The position numbers were made by a program, and so were the translations under genes. A DNA stretch of 64,000 nucleotides from Pseudomonas sp. TH15 (GTDB lineage Bacteria > Pseudomonadota > Gammaproteobacteria > Pseudomonadales > Pseudomonadaceae): assembly GCF_016651105.1 (NCBI RefSeq), contig NZ_JAEKEL010000001.1, positions 2,160,001-2,224,000 on the forward strand, written 5' to 3'. Shown piece by piece: positions 35,329 through 46,912 of the stretch; position 1 is the stretch's first letter; every line of letters starts with the position of its first letter. The notes below the pieces were generated by a model. It was not told where the DNA came from and did no database searches. It saw only the letters and a list, made by a program, of their open reading frames with translations.

Positions 35329-35955
35329 CTAACCCTTCAATTCCTTCAAATGCTTGTACACAGTCGCCCGCCCCATGTTCAGCACATTGGCCACATAGTT
35401 GGAGGCGCTTTTGCCCTTGAAAGCCCCTTCGGCGTGCAGCGCCAGTACCAGCTCGCGTTTGTGGTCGCGGCTCAGCACATTCAGGCTCAACTGACGTTCG
35501 CGTAGCCAGGCATGCAGGAAGGTGTTGATCCGTTCCTGCCAGTCATCGCGAAACAGTGAGTCCGGTTGCGGAATCAACTTGGTCGGCGACAGGAACAAAT
35601 CCAGCGCAGCCTTGGCATTCTCGAACAGCGAAATATTCAGATTGATGCACAGCACTGCCAGCGGATGACCTTCGCTGTCGCGCAGCACACTGCTGAGGCT
35701 GCGAATCTTCTGGCCATCCCAATTGAGTTTTTCGTACGGCCCGATGTTTCGTTCGCTGACATCCTCGCTGAGCATGTCCTCCAGCGCCGCGTCATCGCCG
35801 ATTTCCCGTTTCGACAGGTTGTTGGCGATGTAGTCGATTTTTTGCGTGCGCAGATCGTGCAGTACGACCTCGGCGTGCGGAAAGAACAGGGTGGCGATCG
35901 CGTCGGCAATCGCCCGGTAGTTGTCCAGGGCCGGGTCTTTTTCGGGGGCGTTCAT
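35329..35955 (-). CDS. dauR: D-arginine utilisation repressor DauR
   Basis: A 208-residue YheO-type regulator. The N-terminal PAS-like YheO domain (about residues 8-125, LFFPHAEVVLHDLRTQKIDY) is followed by a C-terminal helix-turn-helix (about 165-205, GKSASNYVANVLNMGRATVY). In P. aeruginosa DauR represses dauBAR until D-arginine is present. The ATG at 35955 has GGAG 8 nt before it; a longer in-frame start is rejected. It is the last gene of the operon, 90 nt after dauA. Confidence 0.9.
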   Translation of the reverse strand: MNAPEKDPALDNYRAIADAIATLFFPHAEVVLHDLRTQKIDYIANNLSKREIGDDAALEDMLSEDVSERNIGPYEKLNWDGQKIRSLSSVLRDSEGHPLAVLCINLNISLFENAKAALDLFLSPTKLIPQPDSLFRDDWQERINTFLHAWLRERQLSLNVLSRDHKRELVLALHAEGAFKGKSASNYVANVLNMGRATVYKHLKELKG

Positions 35956-36045
35956 ACAGGGAGCTCCAGGCAACGTCAGCGCCCTATCAAAAAGGGCGCT
36001 GGAAGTTTGCCGCAATCGCGTCGACACGTCACCCAAGTCCGAAAC

Positions 36046-37269
<1,224 letters not shown>

Positions 37270-38217
37270 TTAGCGGTTTAGTTGGTAGATCGCATTGGCC
37301 AGCGCGATGTCTTCCAGGCCCAGACCGATGGAGCGGAAGAACACATGACGGTCATAGCCTGGGCGCAGGACCCTGTCGCTGAGCAGCTCGGGCAGGTCGC
37401 CAACAATCGCGCTTTTGTCCCAGCCATGTTGTTCGCCGGCTATCAGCATTTCACCGGCCGAGCCCGGGGTGGTCTGACGATAGTCGCAGAACACCTGCAT
37501 GTCATTGAGGCTCTGGGGCGGTACTTCGTGGGCGCGGGGGGCGTTGGTGCTGATCGAGGTGATCAGCGCCGGTTTGGTCAGTGTCGACGGATCAATCACC
37601 GGGCCGGCGGAGGAGGTGCAGAGCATGATCACATCGGCGTCATGAATGGCCGCTTCACGACTGTCGACCAGGGTCAGGCGCGAGTCGAGTCCTTTGAGTT
37701 GTGCCAAGGCTTCGGGAGCCAGTTCGTTCAGGCCGGGTGAGTACAGGCTAATGCTCTGCCAGTCGCGCAGGTCCTTGACGTAGTGCAAGTGCGCCTGGGC
37801 CACCTTGCCGCTGCCGATAATGGCCAGGCGTTGGGCCTTCAGCGGGGCGAGGGCATCGACCGCCACGGCCGTGGTCGCGGCGGTGCGGGCGGTGGTCAGC
37901 TCGGCGGCATTGCAAAGCATCAATGGTTGGCCGGTTTGCATCGACATCAACAACGTCCACGCCGTTACCAGTGGCCCTTGTTCGCGCACGATGTAAGGTG
38001 AAGTCTTGACCCCGTAGACCCCATCCTCTGCCAGCACGCCCAGGTAATTGATGAAGTCGCCGGCACCTTTAGGAAATTCCACGAGTTGCTGCGCCGGTTG
38101 TACGGCTTGCCCGGCGGCCAGGTCGCGGAACAGCTTGCGCAGGATCTTCGGCACGTCGACCTGTGCCAATAGCTCGCAGGCCTGGGGTTGGGTGATCACA
38201 TAAGGCGTACTGGGCAT
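37270..38217 (-). CDS. dauB: NAD(P)-dependent L-arginine dehydrogenase DauB
   Basis: A 315-residue protein of the ornithine cyclodeaminase/mu-crystallin family. It has a Rossmann motif IIGSGKVAQAHLHY (about residues 133-146) and an N-terminal substrate region with the conserved KTSPY lysine. In P. aeruginosa DauB converts 2-ketoarginine and ammonia to L-arginine, completing racemisation of D-arginine. GGAG lies 6 nt before the ATG at 38217; an ATG 13 codons upstream lies within a palindrome and is less likely. It is the first gene of dauBAR. Confidence 0.9.
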   Translation of the reverse strand: MPSTPYVITQPQACELLAQVDVPKILRKLFRDLAAGQAVQPAQQLVEFPKGAGDFINYLGVLAEDGVYGVKTSPYIVREQGPLVTAWTLLMSMQTGQPLMLCNAAELTTARTAATTAVAVDALAPLKAQRLAIIGSGKVAQAHLHYVKDLRDWQSISLYSPGLNELAPEALAQLKGLDSRLTLVDSREAAIHDADVIMLCTSSAGPVIDPSTLTKPALITSISTNAPRAHEVPPQSLNDMQVFCDYRQTTPGSAGEMLIAGEQHGWDKSAIVGDLPELLSDRVLRPGYDRHVFFRSIGLGLEDIALANAIYQLNR

Positions 38218-38250
38218 GGTCGGCTCCGGGAGCGATAAGTAAACTAATTT

Positions 38251-38263
38251 GTCCATTATGGAC
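38251..38263. promoter_or_regulatory. Palindrome upstream of dauB
   Basis: GTCCAT-T-ATGGAC is a perfect 6-bp inverted repeat about 35 bp before the dauB start. It is a reasonable candidate for the DauR operator, although the DauR site is not known to me in detail. Confidence 0.35.
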
Positions 38264-38357
38264 TTTTAGTCGTCTCGAGCAAGCTCCTGTTGAAAAAAGC
38301 CAGGCGAAAAAAAAGCGCAGTCCGTTGCCGGCTGCGCCTCTTTCACTACGTTCCGAT

Positions 38358-39845
38358 TTACGGACGTTTGCGCTCAACCGCCCGCAGTAGATGCGTCGGT
38401 GGCGTTTCACAGCTGATTTTTTTACCCAGCAACGCCTCGATGGACGGTAGCTGGTAGGAGTCGTCTTCACCGGCGAAGCTGATGGATACACCATCGGCAC
38501 CCGCGCGACCGGTACGACCGATGCGGTGCACGTAGTCGTCCGGGACTTCCGGAAGGGTAAAGTTGATCACGTGACTGATGCCGTCGATGTGGATGCCGCG
38601 ACCGGCAACATCGGTGGCTACCAGTACGCGGATCTTGCCTTCGCGGAAACCTTCCAGGGTCTTGATCCGTTTGTGCTGTGGCACATCGCCCGACAGTTGC
38701 GCGGCGTTGACGCCGTCGCGCACCAGGCGTTCTTCGATGCGCCGCACTTCATCCTTGCGATTGGCGAAGACCATCACCCGCTCCCAACCGTTGTCGGTGA
38801 CCAGGTTGTAGAGCAGCTTGTACTTGTCGGCACCGGCTACGGCGTAGATGTGTTGCTCGACGTTTTCGCTGGCCACGTTCTGCGCTTCGATCTCGACGAT
38901 CGACGGTTCGGTGGTCCATTGCTTGGCCAGGTTCATCACGTCTTCGGTGAAGGTCGCGGAGAACAGCAGTGTCTGACGCTCGTTCTTCGGCGGGGTCTGG
39001 CGAATGATCTGACGCACTTGTGGGATGAAACCCATGTCGAGCATCCGGTCGGCTTCGTCCAGGACCATGACTTCGACCATGTCCAGGTGCACGTCGCCGC
39101 GCTGGTTAAAGTCCAGCAGACGGCCCGGCGTAGCCACGAGGATGTCGCAGTGACGCGCTTCGAGGTGCTTGAGCTGTTTGTCGAAGTCCATGCCGCCAAC
39201 AAACGTCATGACGTTGAGGCCGGTGTACTTGGTCAGGTCGGCGGCGTCCTTGGCGATTTGCACCACCAGTTCGCGGGTCGGCGCGATGATCAGCGCCCGC
39301 GGTTCACCCATGTAGCGTTCTTTGGGCGGCGGGGTTTCCAGCAGTTGCGTGATGATCGAAATCAGGAACGCGGCGGTTTTGCCGGTGCCGGTCTGGGCGC
39401 GACCGATGGCGTCTTTGCCGGCCAGGGTGAAGCCGAGGACTTGCGCCTGGATCGGCGTGCAGTACGGGAACCCGAGGTCCTGGATGGCGTGCATCAGTTC
39501 AGGAGCGAGTTTGAAATCGTGGAAGCGGGTTTTGCCTTCCATGGGCTCGACGGCGAAGTCTTCGAGTTTCCAGGGAATAACCGGTGCCTTGGGCTTCGGT
39601 TCGCGACGCGGTTTAACAGGTTTCGGGGCTTCGATGAGCGGTTGCTCTACGGCGATGGCCTCGACAGGTGGGGCGGTCGGTGTGGTCACCGGCTCGTGTT
39701 TCGGTGCCGCTGCGGCTGCGGTCCTGCCAGGCTGATGACCGTCGGTGCGGTGGCTGGGTGTGTGAGACGGAGCGCTGGCGACTGGCGCGAGCTGCTCAGC
39801 CTCGCTCTTACCGAACATTTTTTTGAGTGCTTTGAGCACGGTCAT
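38358..39845 (-). CDS. rhlB: DEAD-box ATP-dependent RNA helicase RhlB
   Basis: A 495-residue helicase. A proline/lysine-rich, low-complexity N-terminal extension (about residues 20-90) precedes the core. Walker A QTGTGKT is at 151-157, DEAD at 263-266, SAT shortly after, and [10 protein letters not shown] near the C-terminus. RhlB unwinds structured mRNA and normally associates with the RNase E degradosome. The order rhlB-dauBAR is conserved in P. aeruginosa. The extended N-terminus differs from the short E. coli form and may hold the RNA-binding or partner-binding part. Confidence 0.93.
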   Translation of the reverse strand: MTVLKALKKMFGKSEAEQLAPVASAPSHTPSHRTDGHQPGRTAAAAAPKHEPVTTPTAPPVEAIAVEQPLIEAPKPVKPRREPKPKAPVIPWKLEDFAVEPMEGKTRFHDFKLAPELMHAIQDLGFPYCTPIQAQVLGFTLAGKDAIGRAQTGTGKTAAFLISIITQLLETPPPKERYMGEPRALIIAPTRELVVQIAKDAADLTKYTGLNVMTFVGGMDFDKQLKHLEARHCDILVATPGRLLDFNQRGDVHLDMVEVMVLDEADRMLDMGFIPQVRQIIRQTPPKNERQTLLFSATFTEDVMNLAKQWTTEPSIVEIEAQNVASENVEQHIYAVAGADKYKLLYNLVTDNGWERVMVFANRKDEVRRIEERLVRDGVNAAQLSGDVPQHKRIKTLEGFREGKIRVLVATDVAGRGIHIDGISHVINFTLPEVPDDYVHRIGRTGRAGADGVSISFAGEDDSYQLPSIEALLGKKISCETPPTHLLRAVERKRP

Positions 39846-39953
39846 CTCATCAATTGGTTAAGGAATATACGCCGGCCAGTGTAATGCAAGAACCGGGCGC
39901 GGCGTAGCGGGATGATCAATGGAGGCTAAAGGAGGTTCTTTTCATATAAAGAG

Positions 39954-41078
<1,125 letters not shown>

Positions 41079-42110
41079 ATGAAAATGTTGAAATCCACCC
41101 TGGCTATCGTGACTGCTGCTGCAGTGCTCGGTGTCAGCGGGTTCGCTCAGGCGGGTGCAACCCTGGATGCAGTGCAGAAGAAAGGTTTCGTACAGTGCGG
41201 CGTGAGTGACGGTTTGCCGGGCTTCTCGGTTCCGGACTCCACCGGCAAGATCCTCGGGATCGACGCTGACGTCTGCCGCGCTGTGGCAGCTGCCGTTTTC
41301 GGCGACGCTACCAAGGTTAAATTCAGCCAGTTGAACGCCAAGGAGCGCTTCACCGCGTTGCAGTCCGGCGAAATCGACATCCTTTCGCGTAACACCACCA
41401 TGACTAGCTCCCGTGACGCGGGCATGGGCTTGAAATTCCCTGGCTTCATTACCTATTACGACGGCGTTGGCTTCCTGGCCAACAGCAAGCTGGGCGTGAA
41501 AAGTGCCAAGGAACTGGATGGCGCAACCATCTGTATTCAAGCCGGTACCACCACCGAGCTGAACGTGTCCGACTACTTCCGCGCCAACAACCTGAAGTAC
41601 ACCCCGATCACTTTCGACACCTCCGATGAAAGCGCCAAGTCGCTGGAGTCCGGTCGTTGCGACGTGCTGACCTCCGACAAGTCGCAGCTGTACGCACAGC
41701 GCAGCAAACTGGCTTCGCCAAAAGACTACGTCGTACTGCCGGAAACCATCTCCAAAGAACCGCTGGGCCCTGTCGTGCGTAATGGCGATGACGAGTGGCT
41801 GGCGATCGTTCGCTGGGTTGGCTACGCAATGCTGAACGCCGAAGAAGCCGGTATCACTTCGAAAAACGTTCTGGAAGAAGCCAAGTCCACCAAGAACCCG
41901 GATGTTGCTCGTCTGCTGGGTGGCGACGGTGAATACGGCAAAGACCTGAAACTGCCGAAGGACTGGGTCGTCAAGATCGTTTCCCAAGTCGGTAACTACG
42001 GCGAAATCTTCGAGAAAAACCTCGGCAAGAGCACTCCGCTGGAAATCGACCGTGGCCTGAACGCGCTGTGGACCAACGGCGGCATTCAATACGCACCACC
42101 AGTGCGCTGA
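41079..42110 (+). CDS. aapJ: General L-amino-acid ABC transporter, periplasmic binding protein
   Basis: A 343-residue SBP family 3 protein with a signal peptide (cleavage after FAQA, about residue 22). Typical AapJ features are VQKKGFVQCGVSDGLPGFS and NTTMTSSRDAGMGLKF. It binds a wide range of L-amino acids, mostly acidic and polar. It is the first gene of aapJQMP; a 12-bp hairpin follows it, which probably raises its level over the membrane subunits. Confidence 0.95.
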   Translation: MKMLKSTLAIVTAAAVLGVSGFAQAGATLDAVQKKGFVQCGVSDGLPGFSVPDSTGKILGIDADVCRAVAAAVFGDATKVKFSQLNAKERFTALQSGEIDILSRNTTMTSSRDAGMGLKFPGFITYYDGVGFLANSKLGVKSAKELDGATICIQAGTTTELNVSDYFRANNLKYTPITFDTSDESAKSLESGRCDVLTSDKSQLYAQRSKLASPKDYVVLPETISKEPLGPVVRNGDDEWLAIVRWVGYAMLNAEEAGITSKNVLEEAKSTKNPDVARLLGGDGEYGKDLKLPKDWVVKIVSQVGNYGEIFEKNLGKSTPLEIDRGLNALWTNGGIQYAPPVR

Positions 42111-42118
42111 TGGTTCTA

Positions 42119-42147
42119 TCACCCGGTGGGCCAACCACCGGGTGATG
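42119..42147 (+). terminator. Hairpin between aapJ and aapQ
   Basis: ATCACCCGGTGG (42119-42130) and CCACCGGGTGAT (42136-42147) are perfect 12-bp arms around five bases. No long T-run follows, so partial attenuation or protection of aapJ mRNA is more likely than full termination. Confidence 0.7.
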
Positions 42148-42175
42148 TTCTGTTCCATTCTTTGCGGGGCACTTC

Positions 42176-43357
42176 ATGCAAAAATCAATCGGCGCACCAA
42201 AGCAGAGGTTCAGCCTCAGCGATCCAAAAGTGCGTGCGTGGCTCTTCCAGATCATCACGATTGTCGCGGTCGTCGCGATGGGCTGGTATCTGTTCAACAA
42301 TACGCAAACCAACCTTCAACACCGGGGCATTACCTCCGGCTTCAGCTTTCTGGATCGCAGTGCCGGGTTCGGCATCGCACAACACCTGATCGACTACACC
42401 GAATCGGACACGTATGCCCGGGTGTTTGTCATTGGTCTGCTTAACACGTTGCTGGTGACCGTCATTGGTGTGGTTCTGGCGACCCTCCTCGGTTTCATCG
42501 TTGGCGTTGCACGGCTGTCACCGAACTGGATCGTCAGCAAGCTGGCGACGGTTTACGTGGAAGTCTTCCGTAACATTCCGCCGCTGCTGCAAATCCTGTT
42601 CTGGTACTTCGCGGTGTTCCTGACCATGCCGGGGCCGCGCGCCAGTCACAACTTTGGCGACACCTTCTTCGTCAGCAGTCGTGGCCTGAACATGCCGGCC
42701 GCGCAAATGTCGAGCGGGTTCTGGGCATTCGCGATCAGCGTGGTGATAGCCATCGTTGCCATCGTGATGATGTGCCGCTGGGCCAACAAGCGTTTCGAAG
42801 CCACAGGCGTGCCGTTCCACAAGTTCTGGGTGGGCCTGGCGATCATCGTGGTGATCCCGGCTTTGTGCGCGCTGATCTTCGGTGCCCCGTTGCACTGGGA
42901 AATGCCGAAGCTGCAAGGCTTCAACTTCGTTGGTGGCTGGGTATTGATCCCGGAACTGCTGGCGCTGACCTTGGCCCTGACCGTGTACACCGCGGCGTTC
43001 ATCGCCGAGATCGTGCGTTCGGGCATCAAGTCGGTCAGCCACGGCCAGACCGAAGCGGCACGCTCCCTCGGGCTGCGCAACGGTCCGACCCTGCGCAAGG
43101 TGATCATCCCGCAAGCTCTGCGCGTGATCATCCCGCCACTGACCAGCCAATACCTGAACCTGGCGAAGAACTCCTCGCTGGCGGCCGGTATCGGTTATCC
43201 GGAAATGGTGTCGTTGTTTGCCGGTACGGTGCTGAACCAGACCGGGCAGGCGATCGAGGTTATTGCCATCACCATGAGCGTGTACCTGGCGATCAGTATC
43301 AGCATTTCCCTGCTGATGAACTGGTACAACAAGCGCATTGCGCTGATCGAACGGTGA
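42176..43357 (+). CDS. aapQ: General L-amino-acid ABC transporter permease AapQ
   Basis: A 393-residue inner-membrane permease with about eight helices, longer than ordinary amino-acid permeases because of an inserted region (about residues 150-240) typical of AapQ/BztB. The EAA loop EIVRSGIKSVSHGQTEAARSLG is at about 280-301. It forms the translocation pore with AapM. Confidence 0.95.
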   Translation: MQKSIGAPKQRFSLSDPKVRAWLFQIITIVAVVAMGWYLFNNTQTNLQHRGITSGFSFLDRSAGFGIAQHLIDYTESDTYARVFVIGLLNTLLVTVIGVVLATLLGFIVGVARLSPNWIVSKLATVYVEVFRNIPPLLQILFWYFAVFLTMPGPRASHNFGDTFFVSSRGLNMPAAQMSSGFWAFAISVVIAIVAIVMMCRWANKRFEATGVPFHKFWVGLAIIVVIPALCALIFGAPLHWEMPKLQGFNFVGGWVLIPELLALTLALTVYTAAFIAEIVRSGIKSVSHGQTEAARSLGLRNGPTLRKVIIPQALRVIIPPLTSQYLNLAKNSSLAAGIGYPEMVSLFAGTVLNQTGQAIEVIAITMSVYLAISISISLLMNWYNKRIALIER

Positions 43358-43367
43358 GGAAACGCGC

Positions 43368-44465
43368 ATGACATCCCATACTTTCAAACCTGACATGCCA
43401 CCACCGAGCCGTAGCATCGGTGTGGTGGCGTGGATGCGCGCCAACATGTTCTCCAGCTGGATCAACACCCTGCTGACTCTGTTCGCGTTCTACCTGATTT
43501 ACCTGATCGTTCCACCGCTGCTGCATTGGGCGATCCTGGACGCCAATTGGGTCGGTACTACCCGCGCCGACTGCACCAAGGAAGGCGCTTGCTGGGTGTT
43601 TATCCAGCAGCGTTTCGGCCAGTTCATGTACGGCTACTACCCGCCGGAACTGCGCTGGCGCGTCGACCTGACCGTGTGGCTGGCGGTTATCGGCGTGGCA
43701 CCACTGTTTATCTCGCGTTTTCACCGTAAAGCGGTGTACGGCCTGAGTTTTCTGGTGGCGTTCCCGATCATTTCCTACTTCCTGTTGCATGGTGGGATCT
43801 TTGGCCTGACCAATGTCGCGACCAGTCAGTGGGGCGGCCTGATGCTGACCCTGGTGATCGCTACCGTCGGTATCGCCGGTGCGCTGCCGCTGGGGATCAT
43901 CCTGGCGTTGGGGCGTCGTTCGAACATGCCGGCGATTCGAGTGGTCTGCGTGACCTTCATCGAGTTCTGGCGCGGCGTGCCGTTGATCACGGTGCTGTTC
44001 ATGTCCTCTGTGATGCTGCCGTTGTTCCTGCCTGAAGGCATGAACTTCGACAAACTGCTGCGGGCGCTGATCGGCGTGATCCTGTTCCAGTCGGCCTACG
44101 TGGCCGAAGTGGTGCGCGGTGGTCTGCAAGCGATCCCTAAAGGTCAGTACGAAGCGGCTGCGGCGATGGGCCTCGGTTACTGGCGCAGCATGGGCCTGGT
44201 GATTCTGCCGCAAGCCCTGAAGCTGGTAATCCCTGGCATCGTCAACACCTTCATTGCGCTGTTCAAGGACACAAGCCTGGTGATCATCATCGGCCTGTTC
44301 GACCTGCTCAACAGCGTCAAGCAAGCCGCCGCCGACCCGAAATGGTTGGGCATGGCCACCGAAGGTTATGTGTTCGCGGCCCTGGTGTTCTGGATTTTCT
44401 GTTTTGGTATGTCCCGCTACTCCATGCATTTGGAACGTAAGCTGGACACTGGCCACAAGCGTTAG
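43368..44465 (+). CDS. aapM: General L-amino-acid ABC transporter permease AapM
   Basis: A 365-residue inner-membrane permease partner of AapQ. The EAA loop VVRGGLQAIPKGQYEAAAAM is at about residues 247-266. It has an N-terminal extension with a cysteine-containing periplasmic loop (TRADCTKEGACW, about 64-75). It lies 10 nt after aapQ and 11 nt before aapP. Confidence 0.95.
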   Translation: MTSHTFKPDMPPPSRSIGVVAWMRANMFSSWINTLLTLFAFYLIYLIVPPLLHWAILDANWVGTTRADCTKEGACWVFIQQRFGQFMYGYYPPELRWRVDLTVWLAVIGVAPLFISRFHRKAVYGLSFLVAFPIISYFLLHGGIFGLTNVATSQWGGLMLTLVIATVGIAGALPLGIILALGRRSNMPAIRVVCVTFIEFWRGVPLITVLFMSSVMLPLFLPEGMNFDKLLRALIGVILFQSAYVAEVVRGGLQAIPKGQYEAAAAMGLGYWRSMGLVILPQALKLVIPGIVNTFIALFKDTSLVIIIGLFDLLNSVKQAAADPKWLGMATEGYVFAALVFWIFCFGMSRYSMHLERKLDTGHKR

Positions 44466-44476
44466 GAGCGTAGTTT

Positions 44477-45241
44477 ATGAGTGAAGCGATCAAACAGCCT
44501 GTGAGCCCTGAAGGCATTATTCAGATGCAGGGCGTTAACAAGTGGTACGGCCAGTTCCACGTGTTGAAAGACATCAACCTGAACGTCAAGCAGGGCGAGC
44601 GTATCGTCCTGTGCGGCCCTTCGGGTTCCGGCAAGTCGACCACCATTCGTTGCCTCAATCGCCTGGAAGAACACCAGCAGGGCCGCATCGTGGTCGATGG
44701 CGTGGAACTGACCAACGACCTCAAGCAGATCGAAGCGATCCGCCGCGAAGTCGGCATGGTGTTCCAGCACTTCAACCTGTTCCCGCATCTGACCATCCTG
44801 CAGAACTGCACCCTGGCACCGATGTGGGTGCGCAAGATGCCGAAACGCAAGGCCGAAGAAATCGCCATGCACTACCTGGAACGCGTCCGCATTCCGGAGC
44901 AGGCGCATAAATTCCCGGGGCAACTGTCCGGCGGCCAGCAACAGCGTGTGGCGATTGCCCGTGCCCTGTGCATGAAACCGAAAATCATGCTGTTCGACGA
45001 ACCAACGTCGGCACTCGACCCGGAAATGGTGAAAGAGGTTCTCGACACCATGATCGGCCTGGCCGAAGACGGCATGACCATGCTCTGCGTAACCCACGAA
45101 ATGGGCTTCGCCCGCACCGTGGCCAACCGCGTGATCTTCATGGACAAGGGCGAAATCGTCGAACAGGCTGCGCCGAACGACTTCTTCGATAATCCACAGA
45201 ATGATCGTACCAAGCTGTTCCTGAGCCAGATCCTGCATTGA
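44477..45241 (+). CDS. aapP: General L-amino-acid ABC transporter ATPase AapP
   Basis: A 254-residue ABC ATPase. Walker [10 protein letters not shown] is at about residues 49-57, the LSGGQQQR signature at about 152-159, Walker [10 protein letters not shown] next, and the H-loop in VTHEMG. It energises uptake through AapQM. It is the last gene of the operon and is followed directly by a terminator. Confidence 0.97.
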   Translation: MSEAIKQPVSPEGIIQMQGVNKWYGQFHVLKDINLNVKQGERIVLCGPSGSGKSTTIRCLNRLEEHQQGRIVVDGVELTNDLKQIEAIRREVGMVFQHFNLFPHLTILQNCTLAPMWVRKMPKRKAEEIAMHYLERVRIPEQAHKFPGQLSGGQQQRVAIARALCMKPKIMLFDEPTSALDPEMVKEVLDTMIGLAEDGMTMLCVTHEMGFARTVANRVIFMDKGEIVEQAAPNDFFDNPQNDRTKLFLSQILH

Positions 45242-45258
45242 TGGTGGATGTTTAAAAC

Positions 45259-45285
45259 TAACCCGGCCTTGTGCCGGGTTTTTTA
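45259..45285 (+). terminator. Intrinsic terminator of aapJQMP
   Basis: AACCCGGC and GCCGGGTT form an 8-bp stem with a 5-nt loop, followed by TTTTTT. Confidence 0.9.
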
Positions 45286-45296
45286 TGATTTTCGCG

Positions 45297-45779
45297 TCAT
45301 GACACAGAGAGCGTTGCCTGTTCTGCGTGCACTATGTCCTTGAATCCTCTCAAATCTGCTCCTTCGCCCAAAGCGCGCGCATCGGTGAGCAGGTGGGGGT
45401 GACGATCAAGCAGCCGCATCAGCACTATCAAGGCCTTAGGTGGGAGTGAGTCGCCGCGCTCGTATCGTGAAAACGCATTGTGTCCGCCACCTGACAACAG
45501 CAGCACCGCTTCCTTTTGTGACAGATGCAGCTTGCGGCGGATGCGCTTCATCTCGTTACCAATGATTTGTCGGCCAGCAATGACGAGTTCGTCACTCGCA
45601 TTCGAGTAGCGTAATGCGCTATCGGGGTCGAATATGACTTCCCCGCATGTCTGACACTCCCATCCAGACAAATCATCCAGACGACGCTCAATGCCTTTTA
45701 CGCTCATGGTTTCGGCACGACCTTCGAAGTGCCGCATTCCTTCAGGTGCTCCGCAACTGAAGCATTGTTTAGTGTTCAT
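45297..45779 (-). CDS. mqsA: Antitoxin MqsA
   Basis: A 160-residue antitoxin. The N-terminal zinc site is made of two CxxC pairs (C6/C9 and C42/C45) and binds MqsR. The C-terminal HTH-XRE domain (about residues 70-120, KLHLSQKEAVLLLSGGGHNA) binds the operator. It is somewhat longer than the E. coli protein, with an extra 25-30 residues at the C-terminus. Its ATG overlaps the toxin stop codon. Confidence 0.92.
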   Translation of the reverse strand: MNTKQCFSCGAPEGMRHFEGRAETMSVKGIERRLDDLSGWECQTCGEVIFDPDSALRYSNASDELVIAGRQIIGNEMKRIRRKLHLSQKEAVLLLSGGGHNAFSRYERGDSLPPKALIVLMRLLDRHPHLLTDARALGEGADLRGFKDIVHAEQATLSVS

Positions 45780-46087
45780 GGTTTTTTCTCCTTGAAGGAG
45801 ATCACCGGAGGTTCACCGCCTGAGCAATAAGTGACCTTGATGTAGATCTCCAGATCATGCGAAGTGATGTGGTACACGTCTTGCCAAATCCGATAGTCGC
45901 CATAAGTCGTCATCGATTTGTACAGCATCCTGTTTTGCAGTTCGAAAACCACGTCCTGCATTTCCTTGAGACTCAGGCCTATGTCTCGACCGCTTTTGCG
46001 AGCGGTCCTGGTAAATGCGTTTATCCCGAGCCTTCTGACATCCTCCTTGATCACCGCCAAGTCGTAATGAGGTGTGTTCTTTTCCAT
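45776..46087 (-). CDS. mqsR: Toxin MqsR (motility quorum-sensing regulator, RNA interferase)
   Basis: A 103-residue RelE-like mRNA interferase. MEKNTPHYDL at the start, YKSMTTYGDYRIWQDVYH (about residues 54-71) and the terminal VISFKEK closely follow E. coli MqsR, including the active-site K and Y region. It precedes its antitoxin, the usual order for this module. I start at the ATG at 46087; a TTG four codons earlier is possible, and no strong ribosome site marks either. Confidence 0.92.
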   Translation of the reverse strand: MEKNTPHYDLAVIKEDVRRLGINAFTRTARKSGRDIGLSLKEMQDVVFELQNRMLYKSMTTYGDYRIWQDVYHITSHDLEIYIKVTYCSGGEPPVISFKEKKP

Positions 46088-46109
46088 AAGACACTTCAAC
46101 CTTGAACAT

Positions 46110-46134
46110 AAAATTACCCTTTAAGGGTAATTTT
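46110..46134. promoter_or_regulatory. MqsA operator palindrome
   Basis: AAAATTACCCTT (46110-46121) and AAGGGTAATTTT (46123-46134) are perfect 12-bp arms around one base. It resembles the E. coli mqsRA palindromes (AACCT...AGGTT) in position and pattern and should mediate autorepression. Confidence 0.75.
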
Positions 46135-46219
46135 GACAATCGAGAATCCCGCTCCATTTCCTGCCCTTTAACCCTAGGCGCTTGTCCTCTCGGAAGATGC
46201 TGACTAACATGTCAGAAAA

Positions 46220-46240
46220 TTCATCCTATGATTGGATGAA
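46220..46240. promoter_or_regulatory. Operator candidate of the GntR-family regulator
   Basis: TTCATCC (46220-46226) and GGATGAA (46234-46240) are perfect arms separated by 7 bp, ending 12 bp before the regulator start. This fits autoregulation by a FadR/FCD-type protein. Confidence 0.5.
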
Positions 46241-46252
46241 AGGGCGAATCCT

Positions 46253-46912
46253 ATGTCAGACATTTCTCCACTCGTTAAGCGATCCTTGGTCGATCAGGCC
46301 TTGGACCTGTTACGTCAGCGCATCACCGAAGGTGTTTGGGTGGTTGGTCAGCGCCTACCCACAGAGCCCGAGCTGTCCGCCGAGCTGGGCATCAGCCGTA
46401 ACACCGTGCGCGAAGCCATGCGGGTGTTGGCGTTTTCCGGGTTGATCGAAATCCGCCAGGGCGACGGTAGTTACCTGCGGGCCATATTCGATCCGTTGGA
46501 CACGATGAAAGCGCTGTCCCGCTGCACCCACGAACAAGCCCGGGAAACCCGGCACATTCTGGAAGTCGAAGCCATCGGCCTGGCGGCATTGCGCCGTACC
46601 GACGAAGACCTGGCGGCGCTGCGCGAAGCCTTGGGCGTCAGCGGTAGTCATTACCACGGCGATCTCGACAGCTACATCGCCTGCGACCTGGTGTTCCACC
46701 GCCGTCTGGTGGACGCCGCACACAACCCGACCCTCAGCGAGTTGTATCGCTACTTCTCCAGCATCATCGGCGCGCAACTGCGCAAGACCCTGAATATTTC
46801 CCCGCGACGCCAAGAGGTGTTCGATCTGCATATCGAACTGCTGGATGCCGTCGAGCAACGTGACCCGGAACGGGCCAAAGCCCTGTCGAGGCAGTTGATC
46901 AATGAACCTTGA
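46253..46912 (+). CDS. GntR-family regulator (FadR/FCD subfamily)
   Basis: A 219-residue regulator with a winged HTH (about residues 10-70; RLPTEPELSAELGISRNTVR) and an FCD effector domain (about 85-215) with the metal-site histidines and aspartate (D..H...H pattern: CDLVFHRRLVDAAHN, FDLHIELLDAV). Such proteins respond to small organic acids. It overlaps the start of the CynX-type transporter by 11 nt, so the two form an operon and the transported compound is probably the effector. The start at MSDISP is chosen over a TTG seven codons upstream. Confidence 0.88.
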   Translation: MSDISPLVKRSLVDQALDLLRQRITEGVWVVGQRLPTEPELSAELGISRNTVREAMRVLAFSGLIEIRQGDGSYLRAIFDPLDTMKALSRCTHEQARETRHILEVEAIGLAALRRTDEDLAALREALGVSGSHYHGDLDSYIACDLVFHRRLVDAAHNPTLSELYRYFSSIIGAQLRKTLNISPRRQEVFDLHIELLDAVEQRDPERAKALSRQLINEP

